Shown here: positions 31,322 through 44,329 of the stretch, in pieces
Position numbering within the stretch: position 1 is the first letter of the stretch
Layout: every line of letters begins with the position of its first letter
Assembly (NCBI RefSeq): GCF_004341205.1
Contig: NZ_SLUL01000016.1
Span: 10,582 to 56,576, forward strand
Origin: Thermolongibacillus altinsuensis
Lineage (GTDB): Bacteria; Bacillota; Bacilli; Bacillales; Anoxybacillaceae
Direction of reading: 5' to 3'
Length of the DNA stretch: 45,995 nt
The notes under the pieces: model-generated
Database searches by the model: none
What the model saw: only the letters and a program-made list of their open reading frames with translations
Told to the model about the DNA's origin: nothing
Program-made: the position numbers and the translations under genes

Positions 31322-31351
31322 ATTATACAGTACAAATTTTTACAGGGTCAA
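31322..31351 (-). promoter_or_regulatory. SigA-type promoter of sigH
   Basis: TTGACC (31346-31351), 18 bases and TATAAT (31322-31327) on the minus strand, at the end of rae1. In B. subtilis sigH is likewise transcribed by SigA RNA polymerase, under AbrB repression. Confidence 0.7.
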
Positions 31352-31355
31352 TCGT

Positions 31356-31865
31356 TCATTTTTCTCCTCTTCTCCACTTTTCAAAAATTTTCGCTACTTC
31401 TTCCGTCAATGGAATTTTTGATGAAGGTTTTTTTTCTTGAATATGTTTTACATTGTTTGAGATGCTTTTCTCAACCGCTTCCATTTCACTTAACAATTCT
31501 CGGGCGGATTTGCGCAGCGCTCCTTGGCCAAAAATCGCCCATTGCTCAGTATAATCCGAAGTGGCGACATAAATTTTCGTACGAATATTGTTTAGCGATT
31601 TTGCTAATTTTTCAATGTATTCATCAGCCGTTTCATTTTCTTTCGTAAAAATGACTTCGACCTTATGCTCGTGATATTTTTTTTCGACTCCTTGTACGAG
31701 GTGTGCATCAAATACAATAATGACTTTATAACCAGTAAATGCTTGATACTCGGCCATTTTTTCAATTAATAAATCTCGCGCTAAAGCAAGATCTTCATCG
31801 CGCAATTTTCTTAATTCTGGCCAAGCACCAATAATGTTATAACCGTCCACGATGAGAATATCCAT
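31356..31865 (-). CDS. rae1: Ribosome-dependent mRNA endonuclease Rae1 (YacP)
   Basis: A 169-residue NYN/PIN-like nuclease starting MDILIVDGYNIIGAWPELRK. The B. subtilis homologue Rae1 cuts certain mRNAs in the ribosomal A site in a translation-dependent way. Visible acidic residues include Asp7 in VDGYN, Asp53 in VFDAH, Glu77-Asp81 (ENETADEYIE) and Asp103, arranged as in NYN-domain active sites. It starts three bases after rlmB and precedes sigH, matching B. subtilis. The role is taken from that homologue. Confidence 0.92.
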   Translation of the reverse strand: MDILIVDGYNIIGAWPELRKLRDEDLALARDLLIEKMAEYQAFTGYKVIIVFDAHLVQGVEKKYHEHKVEVIFTKENETADEYIEKLAKSLNNIRTKIYVATSDYTEQWAIFGQGALRKSARELLSEMEAVEKSISNNVKHIQEKKPSSKIPLTEEVAKIFEKWRRGEK

Positions 31866-31867
31866 CT

Positions 31868-32605
31868 TTATTCCCCTAACGGATTTCGTTTTCGATACAC
31901 CTCATACATGAGTAAGCTAGCTGCAACCGAGGCATTTAATGACGTAACTCTCCCTTTCATCGGTAAACGGATTAGAAAGTCGCATTTTTCCCGAATTAAA
32001 CGACTCATTCCTTTTCCTTCGCTGCCAATAACGAGAGCTAACGGCATCGTTCCATCGAGCGAGCGGTAATCTTGTTCCCCTTTTGCATCTGTTCCGACAA
32101 TCCATACACCACGTTCTTTTAATTCATCAACGGTTCGAGCTAAATTGGTTACTCGAGCAACTGGAATGTACTCAATCGCTCCTGTGGAAGCTTTGGCAAC
32201 TGTTGCTGTCAAACCGACAGCTCGCCGCTTTGGAATAATGATGCCATGCGCGCCAACGGCATCGGCTGTTCGCATAATCGACCCTAAGTTATGCGGATCC
32301 TCGATTTCGTCCAGGATGATCAAAAAAGGCGGTTCACCGCTTTGTTCAGCTTTTTTAAACAAATCATCTACTTCGTAGTATCGATAAGCGGCAACTTGAG
32401 CAACAACTCCTTGATGATTTCCCTCAGCCATTTGATCCATTTTCTTTTTTGGAACGTATTGAATCAGTACTCCCGCTTGCTTTGCAAGTTGGATGATCGA
32501 CTGCATTTGCCCGCGCTGCGAACCTTCAGCAATCCATATTTTATTGATTTCTCTTCCTGATTTCAGCGCCTCTAAAACAGGGTTTTTTCCAATAATGAGA
32601 TCCAA
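31868..32605 (-). CDS. rlmB: SPOUT-family 23S rRNA 2'-O-methyltransferase (RlmB/TrmH type)
   Basis: A 245-residue protein from a TTG start (MDLIIGKNPVLEALKSGREI) with GGAGGAAAT upstream. The N-terminal substrate-binding domain (about 1-75) is followed by the SPOUT trefoil-knot domain with motif 1 EIEDPHNLGSIMRTADAVGA (about 98-117), motif 2 ALVIGSEGKGMSRLIREKCD (about 192-211) and motif 3 RVTSLNASVAASLLMYEVYR (about 219-238). It methylates rRNA or tRNA ribose, most likely G2251 of 23S rRNA as for RlmB. It lies between mrnC and rae1, as yacO does. Confidence 0.93.
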   Translation of the reverse strand: MDLIIGKNPVLEALKSGREINKIWIAEGSQRGQMQSIIQLAKQAGVLIQYVPKKKMDQMAEGNHQGVVAQVAAYRYYEVDDLFKKAEQSGEPPFLIILDEIEDPHNLGSIMRTADAVGAHGIIIPKRRAVGLTATVAKASTGAIEYIPVARVTNLARTVDELKERGVWIVGTDAKGEQDYRSLDGTMPLALVIGSEGKGMSRLIREKCDFLIRLPMKGRVTSLNASVAASLLMYEVYRKRNPLGE

Positions 32606-32607
32606 TT

Positions 32608-33033
32608 TTATTTCCTCCTTTCTTCATTTTTGTGCAACGTAAAAACATGATGAATAATTTCTTCTAAGCGATCGTTGTTTTCATTAAGGAAATGGTAACC
32701 GATTAGCGCTTCAAACGCTGTACTATAGCGGTATGTTTGTACATCTGTATTTTTCGGCACGCTCATGGATTTCGCATTTCGTCCGCGTCGAACAATGGCC
32801 ATTTCTTCTTCGGAGAGCTTTTCGTTTTCCATTAAAAACTGAAGAGCGCTTGCTTGCGCTTTCGCACATACATACGTTTTTGCCAAGTTATGCAGCTGAT
32901 TGGGCTTGACAGCACCATGAGCAAGAAGGTGATGCCGCACAAATAATTCGTATACGGCATCACCGATATAAGCAAGCGCCAAACCATTTAATTGTTTAAA
33001 ATCTTTTACTTCATCCAGTAGACGTAAAATCAT
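32608..33033 (-). CDS. mrnC: Mini-ribonuclease III
   Basis: A 141-residue protein starting [20 protein letters not shown]. It is an RNase III catalytic domain without the double-stranded RNA-binding domain, and in B. subtilis it matures the ends of 23S rRNA. The RNase III signature [20 protein letters not shown] is at residues 19-38, with Asp25 as a metal ligand. The second acidic cluster is in [12 protein letters not shown] near 105-116 (Glu108). It begins one base after the cysS stop codon and is followed by rlmB after two bases, an operon of RNA-processing genes. Confidence 0.95.
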   Translation of the reverse strand: MILRLLDEVKDFKQLNGLALAYIGDAVYELFVRHHLLAHGAVKPNQLHNLAKTYVCAKAQASALQFLMENEKLSEEEMAIVRRGRNAKSMSVPKNTDVQTYRYSTAFEALIGYHFLNENNDRLEEIIHHVFTLHKNEERRK

Positions 33034-33034
33034 T

Positions 33035-34432
33035 TTAACCCCTTCTCCATCTTGTTCCTTGAGGAGTATCTTCTAAAATAATATTTTTTGCTCTGAGTTG
33101 CTCGCGAATTTGGTCCGCTAAAGCAAAATCACGATTTTTTCTCGCTTCCATTCGCTTTTGAATTAAAGCCTCAATTTCTTCATCAAGCAACTCTTCTTCT
33201 TGTAAAGAAAGACCGAGCACATCAAATAGCTGCTCAAATTGCTGTAGAAACGCTTTGATCACCTTTTCCGACGTATTTTTTTCTAATAAATACAAGTTAG
33301 CCTGTTTTGCTAATTCGAATAAAACGGCGATCGCATTGGCTGTATTAAAATCATCGTCCATCTCTTTGATAAATTGTTCGCGCAATTCATTGATCGTTGT
33401 TAACCACTTTTCATCATCTGTCGTCAAGTTCGTGCTGCTTTCAAGTCGATGTTTCAAATTGAAATAAGCATTTTTAAGTCGTTCTAACCCGCTTTTTGCG
33501 CTTTCTAATAACGGCTCACTATAGTTGATTGGATGACGATAATGAACAGAAAGCATAAAAAAGCGCAGCACTTGCGGATCGATTTGTTTAATAATGTCAT
33601 GGACTAGCACAAAGTTGCCAAGCGATTTCGACATCTTTTCGTTGTTAATATTAATATATCCATTATGCAACCAATACTTTGCAAAAGGTTTTCCTGTTAA
33701 CGCCTCCGATTGGGCAATTTCGTTTTCATGATGCGGGAACGTTAAATCTTGACCGCCAGCATGAATGTCAATGGTATCCCCTAAATATTTCCGTGCCATT
33801 GCTGAGCATTCAATATGCCATCCTGGTCTGCCTTTTCCCCATGGACTGTCCCAGCAAATCTCCCCTTCTTTTGCGGCTTTCCATAAAGCAAAATCAAGCG
33901 GATCTTCTTTCTTTTCACCGACTTCAATTCGCGCTCCTAATTTCAACTCATCAATCGACTGATGAGATAGCTTACCGTATTCGGAAAATTGGCGTGTTCT
34001 ATAATAGACGTCGCCATCTACTTCGTAAGCATATCCTTTATCGATCAATTGTTGAATAAATTCAATAATAACATCGATGTTTTCTGTAACCCGTGGATGA
34101 ACATTCGCTTTTTTGCACCCTAATGCCGTAATGTCTTCAAAATATGCCTGAATGAATCGCTCTGCAATCGTTGGAACATCCTCACCTAATTCACGTGCAG
34201 CTCGAATGAGTTTATCATCAACATCGGTGAAATTGGAAACGTATTGCACTTCGTAGCCGCGAAACTCCAAGTAGCGACGAATCGTATCAAAAACGATGGC
34301 CGGGCGAGCGTTTCCGATGTGTATATAGTTATAAACCGTCGGACCGCATACATACATTTTTACCTTGTTTGGTTCTAGCGGAATAAACGGCTCTTTTTTT
34401 CGTGTCAATGTATTATAAACTTGAATGCTCAT
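33035..34432 (-). CDS. cysS: Cysteinyl-tRNA synthetase
   Basis: A 465-residue class I synthetase starting [20 protein letters not shown]. It attaches cysteine to tRNA-Cys. The HIGH motif is HIGNARPA (about residues 38-45) and the KMSKS motif is KMSKSLGNF (about 266-274). A zinc site is formed by Cys28 in VCGPTVY together with the later WHIECSAM Cys and HENE residues. Its start overlaps the end of cysE by 20 bases, so both genes are made from the T-box-controlled transcript. Family length is normal. Confidence 0.98.
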   Translation of the reverse strand: MSIQVYNTLTRKKEPFIPLEPNKVKMYVCGPTVYNYIHIGNARPAIVFDTIRRYLEFRGYEVQYVSNFTDVDDKLIRAARELGEDVPTIAERFIQAYFEDITALGCKKANVHPRVTENIDVIIEFIQQLIDKGYAYEVDGDVYYRTRQFSEYGKLSHQSIDELKLGARIEVGEKKEDPLDFALWKAAKEGEICWDSPWGKGRPGWHIECSAMARKYLGDTIDIHAGGQDLTFPHHENEIAQSEALTGKPFAKYWLHNGYININNEKMSKSLGNFVLVHDIIKQIDPQVLRFFMLSVHYRHPINYSEPLLESAKSGLERLKNAYFNLKHRLESSTNLTTDDEKWLTTINELREQFIKEMDDDFNTANAIAVLFELAKQANLYLLEKNTSEKVIKAFLQQFEQLFDVLGLSLQEEELLDEEIEALIQKRMEARKNRDFALADQIREQLRAKNIILEDTPQGTRWRRG

Positions 34433-35078
34433 GATTCACCGTTCCTTTCTTTAGTTGTTCAATTTCTGCTTTTAATTTCTCGATCTCTGACTCTAACTCT
34501 TTAAAGCGATCTGCGATTGGGTCTGGTAAATCACTATGATTTAAGTCTTTGTTCACCCGAACTCCATTTTGAACAACGACGCGTCCCGGTATGCCAACAA
34601 CTGTAGAGTTTGGCGGTACATCTTTAAGTACGACCGAACCCGCTCCTATTTTACAATTTTCACCGATTGTAATGGAACCAAGTACTTTTGCCCCTGTAGC
34701 AATCAAGCAATTATCTTTAATCGTTGGATGACGTTTTCCTTTTTCTTTTCCGGTTCCGCCTAATGTCACTCCTTGATAAACCGTGACATTATCGCCAATT
34801 TCACACGTTTCTCCGATGACGACCCCCATGCCATGATCAATGAAAAAGCGGCGGCCAATTTTTGCACCAGGATGAATTTCGATTCCGGTAAAAAAGCGGC
34901 TAATTTGCGAAATCAATCTAGCAATAAAGAAAAACTTTCGCTTATATAAGGCATGAGCAATGCGATGCGCCCAAATGGCGTGAAGTCCTGAATACGTCAA
35001 AATAACTTCTAAATAACTCCTTGCAGCTGGATCTTGCTCAAAAATGACTTCAATGTCTTCTTTTAATGTTTTAAACAT
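34413..35078 (-). CDS. cysE: Serine O-acetyltransferase
   Basis: A 221-residue protein starting [20 protein letters not shown]. It makes O-acetylserine from serine and acetyl-CoA, the first committed step in cysteine synthesis. The left-handed beta-helix of hexapeptide repeats is visible from [20 protein letters not shown] (about residues 65-84) through [20 protein letters not shown] to GIPGRVVVQ; His residues in IDHGMG and IHP are the catalytic pair region. The C-terminal coiled-coil [19 protein letters not shown] extends beyond the helix. It is directly controlled by the upstream cysteine T-box. Confidence 0.96.
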   Translation of the reverse strand: MFKTLKEDIEVIFEQDPAARSYLEVILTYSGLHAIWAHRIAHALYKRKFFFIARLISQISRFFTGIEIHPGAKIGRRFFIDHGMGVVIGETCEIGDNVTVYQGVTLGGTGKEKGKRHPTIKDNCLIATGAKVLGSITIGENCKIGAGSVVLKDVPPNSTVVGIPGRVVVQNGVRVNKDLNHSDLPDPIADRFKELESEIEKLKAEIEQLKKGTVNHEHSSL

Positions 35079-35114
35079 TTTTTCTCCTCCCCTCCACTGA
35101 TTTTTTTGGTAGGT

Positions 35115-35379
35115 TTAAACGAAAAAGCGTCTCTGTGTACAACGACACAGAGACGCTTTGAGCGCGGTTCCACTCTGTTTAGCCAAAAAGGCTCACTCTA
35201 ACCCTTATAACGGTGGGATCCGCTCCATTCTACTGCAGAACGCCTCTGCTCTGGTTCGAAAGGAGACTCTGAGGTGCATTTCAAAAGCATCGAACATAAA
35301 TCACTTCCAGCCAAAGGTGATTCTCTCTGTCATGTCGATACTTTTTACTTCTCCTCATCAACGCTTTCGCCTATATTCT
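35115..35379 (-). promoter_or_regulatory. Cysteine-specific T-box leader of cysE-cysS
   Basis: The 332-base spacer between gltX and cysE contains a complete T-box. The T-box itself (AGAGTGGAACCGCG) is at 35163-35176. A large stem I follows the AG-bulge-like GACAGAGAGAATCACC part. The specifier loop reads GAAATGCACC with TGC (a cysteine codon) at 35276-35278. Uncharged tRNA-Cys would pair with this and stabilise the antiterminator. This matches the B. subtilis cysES T-box. The spacer holds no protein gene. Confidence 0.93.
35121..35159 (-). terminator. T-box terminator upstream of cysE
   Basis: A perfect 15-bp stem AAAGCGTCTCTGTGT / ACACAGAGACGCTTT with a 6-base loop is followed on the minus strand by TTTTTCGTTT. 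It is the regulated terminator of the T-box; the T-box sequence at 35163-35176 is immediately upstream and can form the competing antiterminator. Confidence 0.92.
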
Positions 35380-35385
35380 ATTTTT

Positions 35386-35414
35386 ATATTATTACATAAA
35401 AGGAAAAATGTTAA
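35386..35414 (-). promoter_or_regulatory. Promoter of the cysE-cysS T-box transcript
   Basis: TTAACA (35409-35414), 17 bases and TAATAT (35386-35391) on the minus strand. The -35 overlaps the gltX stop codon. It would start transcription near 35379, the 5' end of the T-box. Confidence 0.6.
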
Positions 35415-36868
35415 CGCACTAATTTTTCTAAGCGAGCCGCAACCGTTTCTTTTCCTAACAAGTGGATTACTTCCGGCAACTCAGGTCCATGCGTTTGTCC
35501 TGTCACAGCGACACGAATCGGCATAAATAATTTTTTCCCTTTTTGCCCTGTTGCTTTTTGTACCGCTTTAATCGCTGCTTTAATGTCATCGCTCTCGAAT
35601 GTTTCAAGCTTTTCAATTTCGTTTAAAAATGCTTTTAATACTTCTGGCACTTGCTCTTCAGCTAAAATCGCCTTTGCTTCTTCATCATACTCGATTTCGC
35701 TCTTGAAGAACATTTCAGATAACGGAACAATCTCGGCACCGTAACTCATTTGCTCTTGATATAAAGCGATTAATTTACGCGCCCACTGTTTTTGTTCTTC
35801 GCTCATCTGCTCTGGTAAGCGACCTGCCTTCACTAAATGCGGCAAAGCCAGCTCTACAACTCGATCAAGATCAAGTTTTTTCATATATTGGTTATTCATC
35901 CATGTTAATTTCTGCTTATCAAATATAGCTGGCGATTTAGAAAGACGAGCTGGGTCAAAAATCTCAATCAATTGTTCTTTTGAGAAAATTTCTTCTTCAC
36001 CGCCAGGAGACCAACCGAGCAAAGCGATGAAGTTGAAAAGCGCCTCTGGTAAGTATCCTAACTCAGCATACTGCTCAATAAATTGAATAATGGACTCATC
36101 GCGTTTGCTTAATTTTTTACGTTGTTCGTTAAAAATGAGCGTCATATGTCCAAACACTGGAGGTTCCCAGCCAAATGCTTCGTAAATCATTAATTGTTTT
36201 GGTGTATTGGAAATATGATCATCACCGCGTAGAACATGTGAAATTTTCATTAAATGGTCATCAATTACAACCGCAAAGTTATAGAGCGGTGTGCCATCTT
36301 TCTTGACGATGACAAAATCACCAATATCATCAGATCGGAAAGAAACTTCACCTTTGACGATGTCGTTAAATTTATATTCCTTTCCTTGTGGAACCTTAAA
36401 ACGAATGCTTGGCTGTCTTCCTTCTTGCTCTAGCTTTTTGCGCTCTTCTTCTGTTAGATGACGACATTTTCCTGAATAACGCGGCATCTCTCCGCGCGCG
36501 ATTTGTTCCTCGCGTTCGCGCTCTAATTCTTCTTCCGTACAGTAACATTTATAGGCTAACCCACGTTCAAGCAAGTCTTCATAGTACTGTTTGTAAATAT
36601 GATTGCGCTCTGATTGGCGATAAGGACCGTATTCACCGCCAACATCTACGCTTTCGTCCCAGTCAATTCCGAGCCATTTTAAATATTTTAACTGGCTCTC
36701 CTCTCCGCCTGCGATATTTCGTTTTTGGTCTGTATCTTCAATACGAATAATAAATTTTCCTTTTTGATTACGCGCAAATAAATAGTTGAATAGCGCCGTG
36801 CGCGCATTTCCAATATGCAAGTGACCAGTCGGACTTGGCGCATAGCGCACTCTCACTTCTCGTGACAT
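35411..36868 (-). CDS. gltX: Glutamyl-tRNA synthetase
   Basis: A 485-residue class I synthetase started at [20 protein letters not shown]; an in-frame ATG five codons upstream spans the GGAGGT ribosome binding site. It charges tRNA-Glu and in Bacillaceae also tRNA-Gln, which is then amidated. The HIGH motif [10 protein letters not shown] is at residues 18-27; the KMSKS equivalent is KLSKRDES, near residue 253. It also has a Cys-rich segment [15 protein letters not shown] at about 107-121. It carries no T-box of its own. It ends 332 bases before cysE. Confidence 0.98.
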   Translation of the reverse strand: MSREVRVRYAPSPTGHLHIGNARTALFNYLFARNQKGKFIIRIEDTDQKRNIAGGEESQLKYLKWLGIDWDESVDVGGEYGPYRQSERNHIYKQYYEDLLERGLAYKCYCTEEELEREREEQIARGEMPRYSGKCRHLTEEERKKLEQEGRQPSIRFKVPQGKEYKFNDIVKGEVSFRSDDIGDFVIVKKDGTPLYNFAVVIDDHLMKISHVLRGDDHISNTPKQLMIYEAFGWEPPVFGHMTLIFNEQRKKLSKRDESIIQFIEQYAELGYLPEALFNFIALLGWSPGGEEEIFSKEQLIEIFDPARLSKSPAIFDKQKLTWMNNQYMKKLDLDRVVELALPHLVKAGRLPEQMSEEQKQWARKLIALYQEQMSYGAEIVPLSEMFFKSEIEYDEEAKAILAEEQVPEVLKAFLNEIEKLETFESDDIKAAIKAVQKATGQKGKKLFMPIRVAVTGQTHGPELPEVIHLLGKETVAARLEKLVR

Positions 36869-36903
36869 CTTATTAACCTCCATCCAGCTTTTTTCTGTAC
36901 CTC

Positions 36904-36912
36904 ATTGTATCA
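36904..36912 (-). promoter_or_regulatory. Possible extended -10 promoter upstream of gltX
   Basis: TGATACAAT (TACAAT at 36904-36909) lies between the ispF stop and the gltX start on the minus strand. No clear -35 box can be seen at 17 bases (GGATTT). It may give gltX its own start site. Confidence 0.35.
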
Positions 36913-36939
36913 TTAAACCTCTGCTAAAATCCATTGTTG

Positions 36940-39227
<2,288 letters not shown>

Positions 39228-39330
39228 GTTTTCACCTCCTCTACTACATTATAAACAGTTTCCAATGTTTGAAACCAATAATGACATCGTTTTTAATTAT
39301 TTTTTAATATATTTGTTAAATACCAGAAAA

Positions 39331-40725
39331 TTACATCCACCGATTTTTCCCATCGCCTAACGTATAGTAAAGCGCTTCTTCTACATTCGTTACACCGATC
39401 ACTTCTACATGGTTCGGAACATTCCACCCGCTTAGGTTGCTTTTTGGGATAATCATGCGCTGAAATCCCAATTTTATCGCTTCTTGTACCCTTTGTTCAA
39501 TGCGCGAAACGCGGCGTACTTCTCCAGTTAACCCTACTTCCCCGATAATCACATCAGCGGGATTTGTCGGTTGATCACGAAAACTCGAAGCAATACTTAC
39601 CGCAATCGCTAAGTCAATAGCCGGTTCATCCAGCTTAATTCCCCCGGCTACTTTCAAATAAGCATCTTGATTTTGCAACAGTAACCCTACTCGTTTTTCA
39701 AGTACAGCCATTAACAACGAAACACGATTATGATCAATCCCTGTTGCCATTCGTCTCGGTGTACCAAAGCTAGTCGGAGAAACCAATGCTTGTATTTCTA
39801 CTAAAACAGGCCTTGTTCCTTCCATTGACGCCACAACAGTTGAGCCTGCTGCTCCTTTAGAACGTTCTTCAAGAAAAATTTCTGATGGATTTGTCACCTC
39901 AGCAAGACCCGTTTCCTTCATCTCAAAAATGCCGATTTCATTTGTTGAACCAAAACGGTTTTTTACAGCACGTAAAATGCGATACGTATGATGGCGTTCT
40001 CCTTCAAAATATAGAACCGTATCTACCATGTGTTCTAATATTCGTGGACCAGCGAGGGATCCCTCTTTCGTCACATGGCCAACGATAAAAATGGCAATCC
40101 CTTTCGTCTTTGCAATCCGCATTAGCTCAGCCGTGCATTCACGCACTTGTGAAACGCTTCCGGGAGCTGATGTAATCTCGGAACGATAAATCGTTTGAAT
40201 GGAATCGATAATCACAAAAGATGGTTTCGTCTCTTCAATAGCTTGAGCAATATATTCTAAATTGGTTTCTGACAGTACGTACAATTGTTCAGCAACTACT
40301 TGCAATCGCTCGGCACGCAGCTTTGTTTGTTTCACCGATTCTTCTCCAGAAATATATAATACTTTGTGCTGTTTCAGCGCTAATTGAGCAGATATTTGTA
40401 ACAACAACGTTGATTTGCCGATGCCGGGATCACCGCCAATTAATACGAGCGAACCACGAACAATTCCTCCGCCTAACACGCGATTAAACTCCATTAAATC
40501 TGTTTCGATTCTCGGTTCACGCGTCGTTTCGACTGTTGTAATCGAAACTGGTTTTGTGATCATCGCTTCATCTGTGTGAAGAAACAAAGCTCGTGAATGC
40601 GATTTGACAGCTTCTATTTCTTCAGCCATCGAGTTCCAAGCACCGCAACCTGGGCATTTCCCCATCCATTTCGGCGTTTCGTATCCACAATGTTGACAAA
40701 CAAACTTTGTTTTTCTTTTCACCAT
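39331..40725 (-). CDS. radA: DNA repair protein RadA (Sms)
   Basis: A 464-residue protein starting [20 protein letters not shown]. RadA is a RecA-like ATPase that drives branch migration of recombination intermediates. The N-terminal zinc finger has CxxC at 10-13 and 27-30 (CPGCGAWNS). Walker A is [10 protein letters not shown] at about residues 98-107 and the RadA motif KNRFGST is at about 260-266. The C-terminal third (about 290-464) is a Lon protease-like domain. It sits 72 bases after clpC, and a terminator lies in that spacer. Confidence 0.97.
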   Translation of the reverse strand: MVKRKTKFVCQHCGYETPKWMGKCPGCGAWNSMAEEIEAVKSHSRALFLHTDEAMITKPVSITTVETTREPRIETDLMEFNRVLGGGIVRGSLVLIGGDPGIGKSTLLLQISAQLALKQHKVLYISGEESVKQTKLRAERLQVVAEQLYVLSETNLEYIAQAIEETKPSFVIIDSIQTIYRSEITSAPGSVSQVRECTAELMRIAKTKGIAIFIVGHVTKEGSLAGPRILEHMVDTVLYFEGERHHTYRILRAVKNRFGSTNEIGIFEMKETGLAEVTNPSEIFLEERSKGAAGSTVVASMEGTRPVLVEIQALVSPTSFGTPRRMATGIDHNRVSLLMAVLEKRVGLLLQNQDAYLKVAGGIKLDEPAIDLAIAVSIASSFRDQPTNPADVIIGEVGLTGEVRRVSRIEQRVQEAIKLGFQRMIIPKSNLSGWNVPNHVEVIGVTNVEEALYYTLGDGKNRWM

Positions 40726-40751
40726 GGTCCAATTCCTTTCTTATGTAGATG

Positions 40752-40789
40752 AAAAACAAGGTATGCCTCTAGCTGCATACCTTGTTTTT
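40752..40789 (-). terminator. Strong terminator between clpC and radA
   Basis: AAAAACAAGGTATGC and GCATACCTTGTTTTT pair to form a stem of about 15 bp with an 8-base loop, followed by TTTTTCATC on the minus strand. It is just beyond the clpC stop at 40798. It closes the ctsR operon; radA expression must use readthrough or another start. Confidence 0.9.
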
Positions 40790-40797
40790 TCTTCTAT

Positions 40798-43233
40798 TTA
40801 CCCAACAACCTCGTTTGTTAATACAACAAATTGCCCATCTTTCACATCTACTGTTACTTTTTGTCCTTTGCCGATCGTTCCTTTTAACAATTCTTCTGAC
40901 AAACGATCTTCAATATGTTTTTGAATCGCGCGACGTAACGGGCGAGCTCCATACTCTCGATCATATCCTTCTTCCGCTAGTTTTTCGATTGCCGCATCTG
41001 TTAACTCAAGCTCAATTTCTTGTTCTTTTAAACGTTTTTTCAACTGCTCAACCATTAACGTAACAATTTCTTTTAAGTGTTTTTTCTCTAAAGAATGGAA
41101 GACGATAATTTCGTCAATTCGGTTTAGGAATTCTGGACGAAATGCCTTTTTCAATTCATCCATCACTTTGCCTTTCATATCTTTGTATTGCTGGCTTTCA
41201 TCTTGCACATTAAATCCAACATACTTGTTACGTTTTAATGCATCCGCACCAACGTTAGAAGTCATGATCACAATTGTATTTCGGAAATCAACGGTACGGC
41301 CTTTCGAATCGGTTAAACGACCATCTTCAAGCACTTGTAAAAGGATATTAAACACATCTGGATGCGCTTTTTCTATTTCGTCTAATAAAATGACCGAATA
41401 TGGCTTGCGGCGAACTTTTTCTGTTAGTTGTCCCCCTTCTTCGTAACCGACATAACCAGGAGGAGAACCGATCAGACGAGATGTTGAATGTTTCTCCATA
41501 TATTCAGACATATCGATTCGAATAAGTGCATCTTCATCGCCAAACATCGCTTCAGCAAGCGCTCTTGCTAATTCTGTTTTTCCAACTCCTGTTGGACCTA
41601 AGAAGATAAATGAACCGATTGGGCGTTTTGGATCTTTTAATCCAGCACGCGCGCGACGAACTGCTTTCGCTACAGCTTTTACAGCTTCTTCTTGACCGAT
41701 CACGCGTGAATGAAGAATTTCTTCAAGCTTTAACAAACGTTCTGTTTCGGTTTGCGCCAATTTCGATACTGGAATACCCGTCCAACTTGACACAACCATC
41801 GCAATATCTTCAACAGTTACTTCGGAGTTTTCTTGTCCTTGTTTCTCTTTCCAAGCCCGTTTTGTTTCTTCAAGCTGTTCGCGCAATTTTTGTTCTGCAT
41901 CGCGCAATGATGCCGCTTTTTCAAACTCTTGGCTTTGCACAGCTGCGTCTTTTTCTTTTCGAATTTCTTCTAGCTTCTGTTCAAGTTCTTTTAAATTTGG
42001 TGGCGTAGTAAAGGAACGCAAACGAACTTTTGAGCAAGCTTCGTCAATTAAGTCGATCGCTTTATCTGGTAAGAAACGATCGGAAATATAACGATCAGAT
42101 AACTTTACAGCTTGAACGATCGCTTCATCAGAAATAGAAACGCGATGGTGCGCTTCATAACGGTCTCGCAATCCTTTTAAAATTTGAATGGATTCTTCGA
42201 TCGTCGGCTCCTCTACATAAATCGGTTGGAAACGTCTTTCTAAAGCCGGATCCTTTTCAATGTATTTTCGGTACTCATCCAGCGTTGTTGCACCGATGCA
42301 CTGCAACTCGCCGCGGGCAAGGGAAGGCTTCAAAATATTTGAAGCGTCAATTGCTCCCTCTGCTCCTCCAGCACCAATCAACGTATGCAATTCATCGATA
42401 AACAAAATGATATTTCCTGCTTGACGTATTTCATCCATCACTTTTTTCAAACGATCTTCAAATTCACCGCGATATTTCGTTCCAGCAACAACCGTACCCA
42501 TATCGAGCGTCATAACTCGCTTATCTCGAAGCGTTTCTGGCACTTCATTATTAACGATTTGTTGAGCCAATCCTTCAGCAATAGCGGTTTTTCCTACCCC
42601 AGGTTCCCCGATCAAAACAGGGTTATTTTTTGTTCTTCGGCTTAATACCTCGATGACACGTTGGATTTCTTTATTTCTCCCAATAACAGGGTCTAAGCCC
42701 CCTTCTCTTGCAATTGCGGTTAAATCACGGGCAAGGCTGTCTAGTGTCGGTGTATTCACATGTGTTGTTGTGCCTCCATGGTGCCCAGAAACAGATTCGT
42801 TGCTTCCTAACAATTGCAATACTTGCTGGCGCGCCTTATTAAGGCTAACACCTAAATTATTTAAAACGCGAGCTGCTACTCCTTCTCCTTCGCGAATTAA
42901 CCCGAGCAAAATATGTTCAGTGCCGACATAAGAATGGCCGAGTTTACGCGCCTCATCCATTGATAATTCAATTACTTTTTTCGCACGAGGAGTATAATGA
43001 ATCGTTTGCCCTACTTCGCTTCCGCGACCAATTAATGATTCCACTTCTTTTTGAATTTTTTCAGGACCTAAACCTAGTGCCATTAAAGCTTTTGCAGCAA
43101 TTCCTTCACCTTCACGAATTAAACCAAGCAAAATGTGCTCTGTACCGATATTATTATGTCCTAAGCGAATCGCTTCTTCTTGAGCTAACGCTAAAACTTT
43201 TTGCGCACGCTCAGTGAATCGACCAAACATCAT
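40798..43233 (-). CDS. clpC: ATP-dependent Clp protease ATP-binding subunit ClpC
   Basis: An 811-residue Hsp100 ATPase that unfolds substrates and feeds them to ClpP, including arginine-phosphorylated proteins marked by McsB. The N-domain repeats (about 1-145) are followed by the first Walker A GEPGVGKT (about 206-213), the middle UVR-like coiled-coil region and the second Walker A GPTGVGKT (about 544-551). The ClpP-docking VGF loop is at KYVGFNVQ near 668-675. A Cys replaces the Gly seen in B. subtilis in [13 protein letters not shown] (about 394-406), a small oddity. It is the last gene of the ctsR operon. Confidence 0.98.
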   Translation of the reverse strand: MMFGRFTERAQKVLALAQEEAIRLGHNNIGTEHILLGLIREGEGIAAKALMALGLGPEKIQKEVESLIGRGSEVGQTIHYTPRAKKVIELSMDEARKLGHSYVGTEHILLGLIREGEGVAARVLNNLGVSLNKARQQVLQLLGSNESVSGHHGGTTTHVNTPTLDSLARDLTAIAREGGLDPVIGRNKEIQRVIEVLSRRTKNNPVLIGEPGVGKTAIAEGLAQQIVNNEVPETLRDKRVMTLDMGTVVAGTKYRGEFEDRLKKVMDEIRQAGNIILFIDELHTLIGAGGAEGAIDASNILKPSLARGELQCIGATTLDEYRKYIEKDPALERRFQPIYVEEPTIEESIQILKGLRDRYEAHHRVSISDEAIVQAVKLSDRYISDRFLPDKAIDLIDEACSKVRLRSFTTPPNLKELEQKLEEIRKEKDAAVQSQEFEKAASLRDAEQKLREQLEETKRAWKEKQGQENSEVTVEDIAMVVSSWTGIPVSKLAQTETERLLKLEEILHSRVIGQEEAVKAVAKAVRRARAGLKDPKRPIGSFIFLGPTGVGKTELARALAEAMFGDEDALIRIDMSEYMEKHSTSRLIGSPPGYVGYEEGGQLTEKVRRKPYSVILLDEIEKAHPDVFNILLQVLEDGRLTDSKGRTVDFRNTIVIMTSNVGADALKRNKYVGFNVQDESQQYKDMKGKVMDELKKAFRPEFLNRIDEIIVFHSLEKKHLKEIVTLMVEQLKKRLKEQEIELELTDAAIEKLAEEGYDREYGARPLRRAIQKHIEDRLSEELLKGTIGKGQKVTVDVKDGQFVVLTNEVVG

Positions 43234-43255
43234 TTCTCATCACCCTCCGTTTTTT

Positions 43256-44326
43256 TCACTTATTTTTCCAGCTATTTAGACGTTCTCGAATAAGTGCAGC
43301 TCTGCGAATATCTCTTTCATGAGGTCGTAGAGCTCCGCCTGCATATCGTTGTAAAAAACCAGGCTGCGTTAAAATCATCAGTTCGTTTAAAATGTTTTTT
43401 GGCACATCTTTAATATAACCTAAGTCAATTCCTAACCGAACGTCGGAGAGACGCTGCGCCGCTTCCTTCGATTCAATAATTCGGCTATTCATTAATATGC
43501 CGTAAGAACGAAATATTCTGTCTTCTAATTGTATGTTTGAAGTTTTTACTAATGCCTCACGCGCCATTCTCTCTTGTTCAATCAGTTGGCGAACGACGCC
43601 TTTTAAATCTTCAACGATATCTTCCTCAGATTTTCCTAATGTGATTTGATTGGATATTTGAAAGATGTTTCCTAAAGCCTCACTACCCTCTCCGTATGTG
43701 CCACGAACAACCAATCCAAGCTGATTAATAGCCGGAATAATCCGATTCATCTGTTGAGTTAAAATAAGAGCAGGCAAATGCATCATAACGGAGGCTCTTA
43801 ATCCTGTACCTACATTCGTCGGACAACTTGTTAAATATCCCCTTTGTTCATCAAAAGCGTAATCGACATGTTCTTCAATCCAGTCATCCAATTCATTTGC
43901 GACTTGAAGCGCTTCTGTTAGTTGGAAACCAGGGAACAGACATTGAATACGAATATGGTCTTCCTCGTTAATCATAATGCTTGCTTCTTCATTCTCCGAT
44001 AAAAGACAAGCTCCAAAAACAGCATCTTCTGCTAGGTGTGGACTAATCAAATGCTTTTCTACTAATACTCTTTTTTCAATTGGTTGGAGCTCATTCATTT
44101 TTAAGAGAACGAATCGACCAATATGACCATAACTCTTTCCAGAAAAAGTAATCTCAAAGAAACGAACAATTTGCAAAGCTTCCTCATTTGTAAATACAGT
44201 TGGAAAGGAAAAATTTTTAATATTTCTCGCTAAGCGAATGCGACTACTTAATACAATATCAGAATCGGGGCCTTCTTGATTCATCCATGAGCTAAGTGCC
44301 CGGTTAAAAAACTGATGAAATTCCAT
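43256..44326 (-). CDS. mcsB: Protein arginine kinase McsB
   Basis: A 356-residue protein starting [20 protein letters not shown]. McsB phosphorylates arginines on proteins, including the repressor CtsR, marking them for ClpCP. The phosphagen-kinase-like fold is visible: SSRIRLARN at about 27-35, [13 protein letters not shown] at about 167-179 (catalytic Cys region) and [15 protein letters not shown] at about 207-221. The C-terminal RDIRRA motif, an allosteric phosphoarginine-binding site, is near residues 337-342. It overlaps none of its neighbours and lies 3 bases after mcsA. Confidence 0.97.
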   Translation of the reverse strand: MEFHQFFNRALSSWMNQEGPDSDIVLSSRIRLARNIKNFSFPTVFTNEEALQIVRFFEITFSGKSYGHIGRFVLLKMNELQPIEKRVLVEKHLISPHLAEDAVFGACLLSENEEASIMINEEDHIRIQCLFPGFQLTEALQVANELDDWIEEHVDYAFDEQRGYLTSCPTNVGTGLRASVMMHLPALILTQQMNRIIPAINQLGLVVRGTYGEGSEALGNIFQISNQITLGKSEEDIVEDLKGVVRQLIEQERMAREALVKTSNIQLEDRIFRSYGILMNSRIIESKEAAQRLSDVRLGIDLGYIKDVPKNILNELMILTQPGFLQRYAGGALRPHERDIRRAALIRERLNSWKNK

Positions 44327-44329
44327 CGC

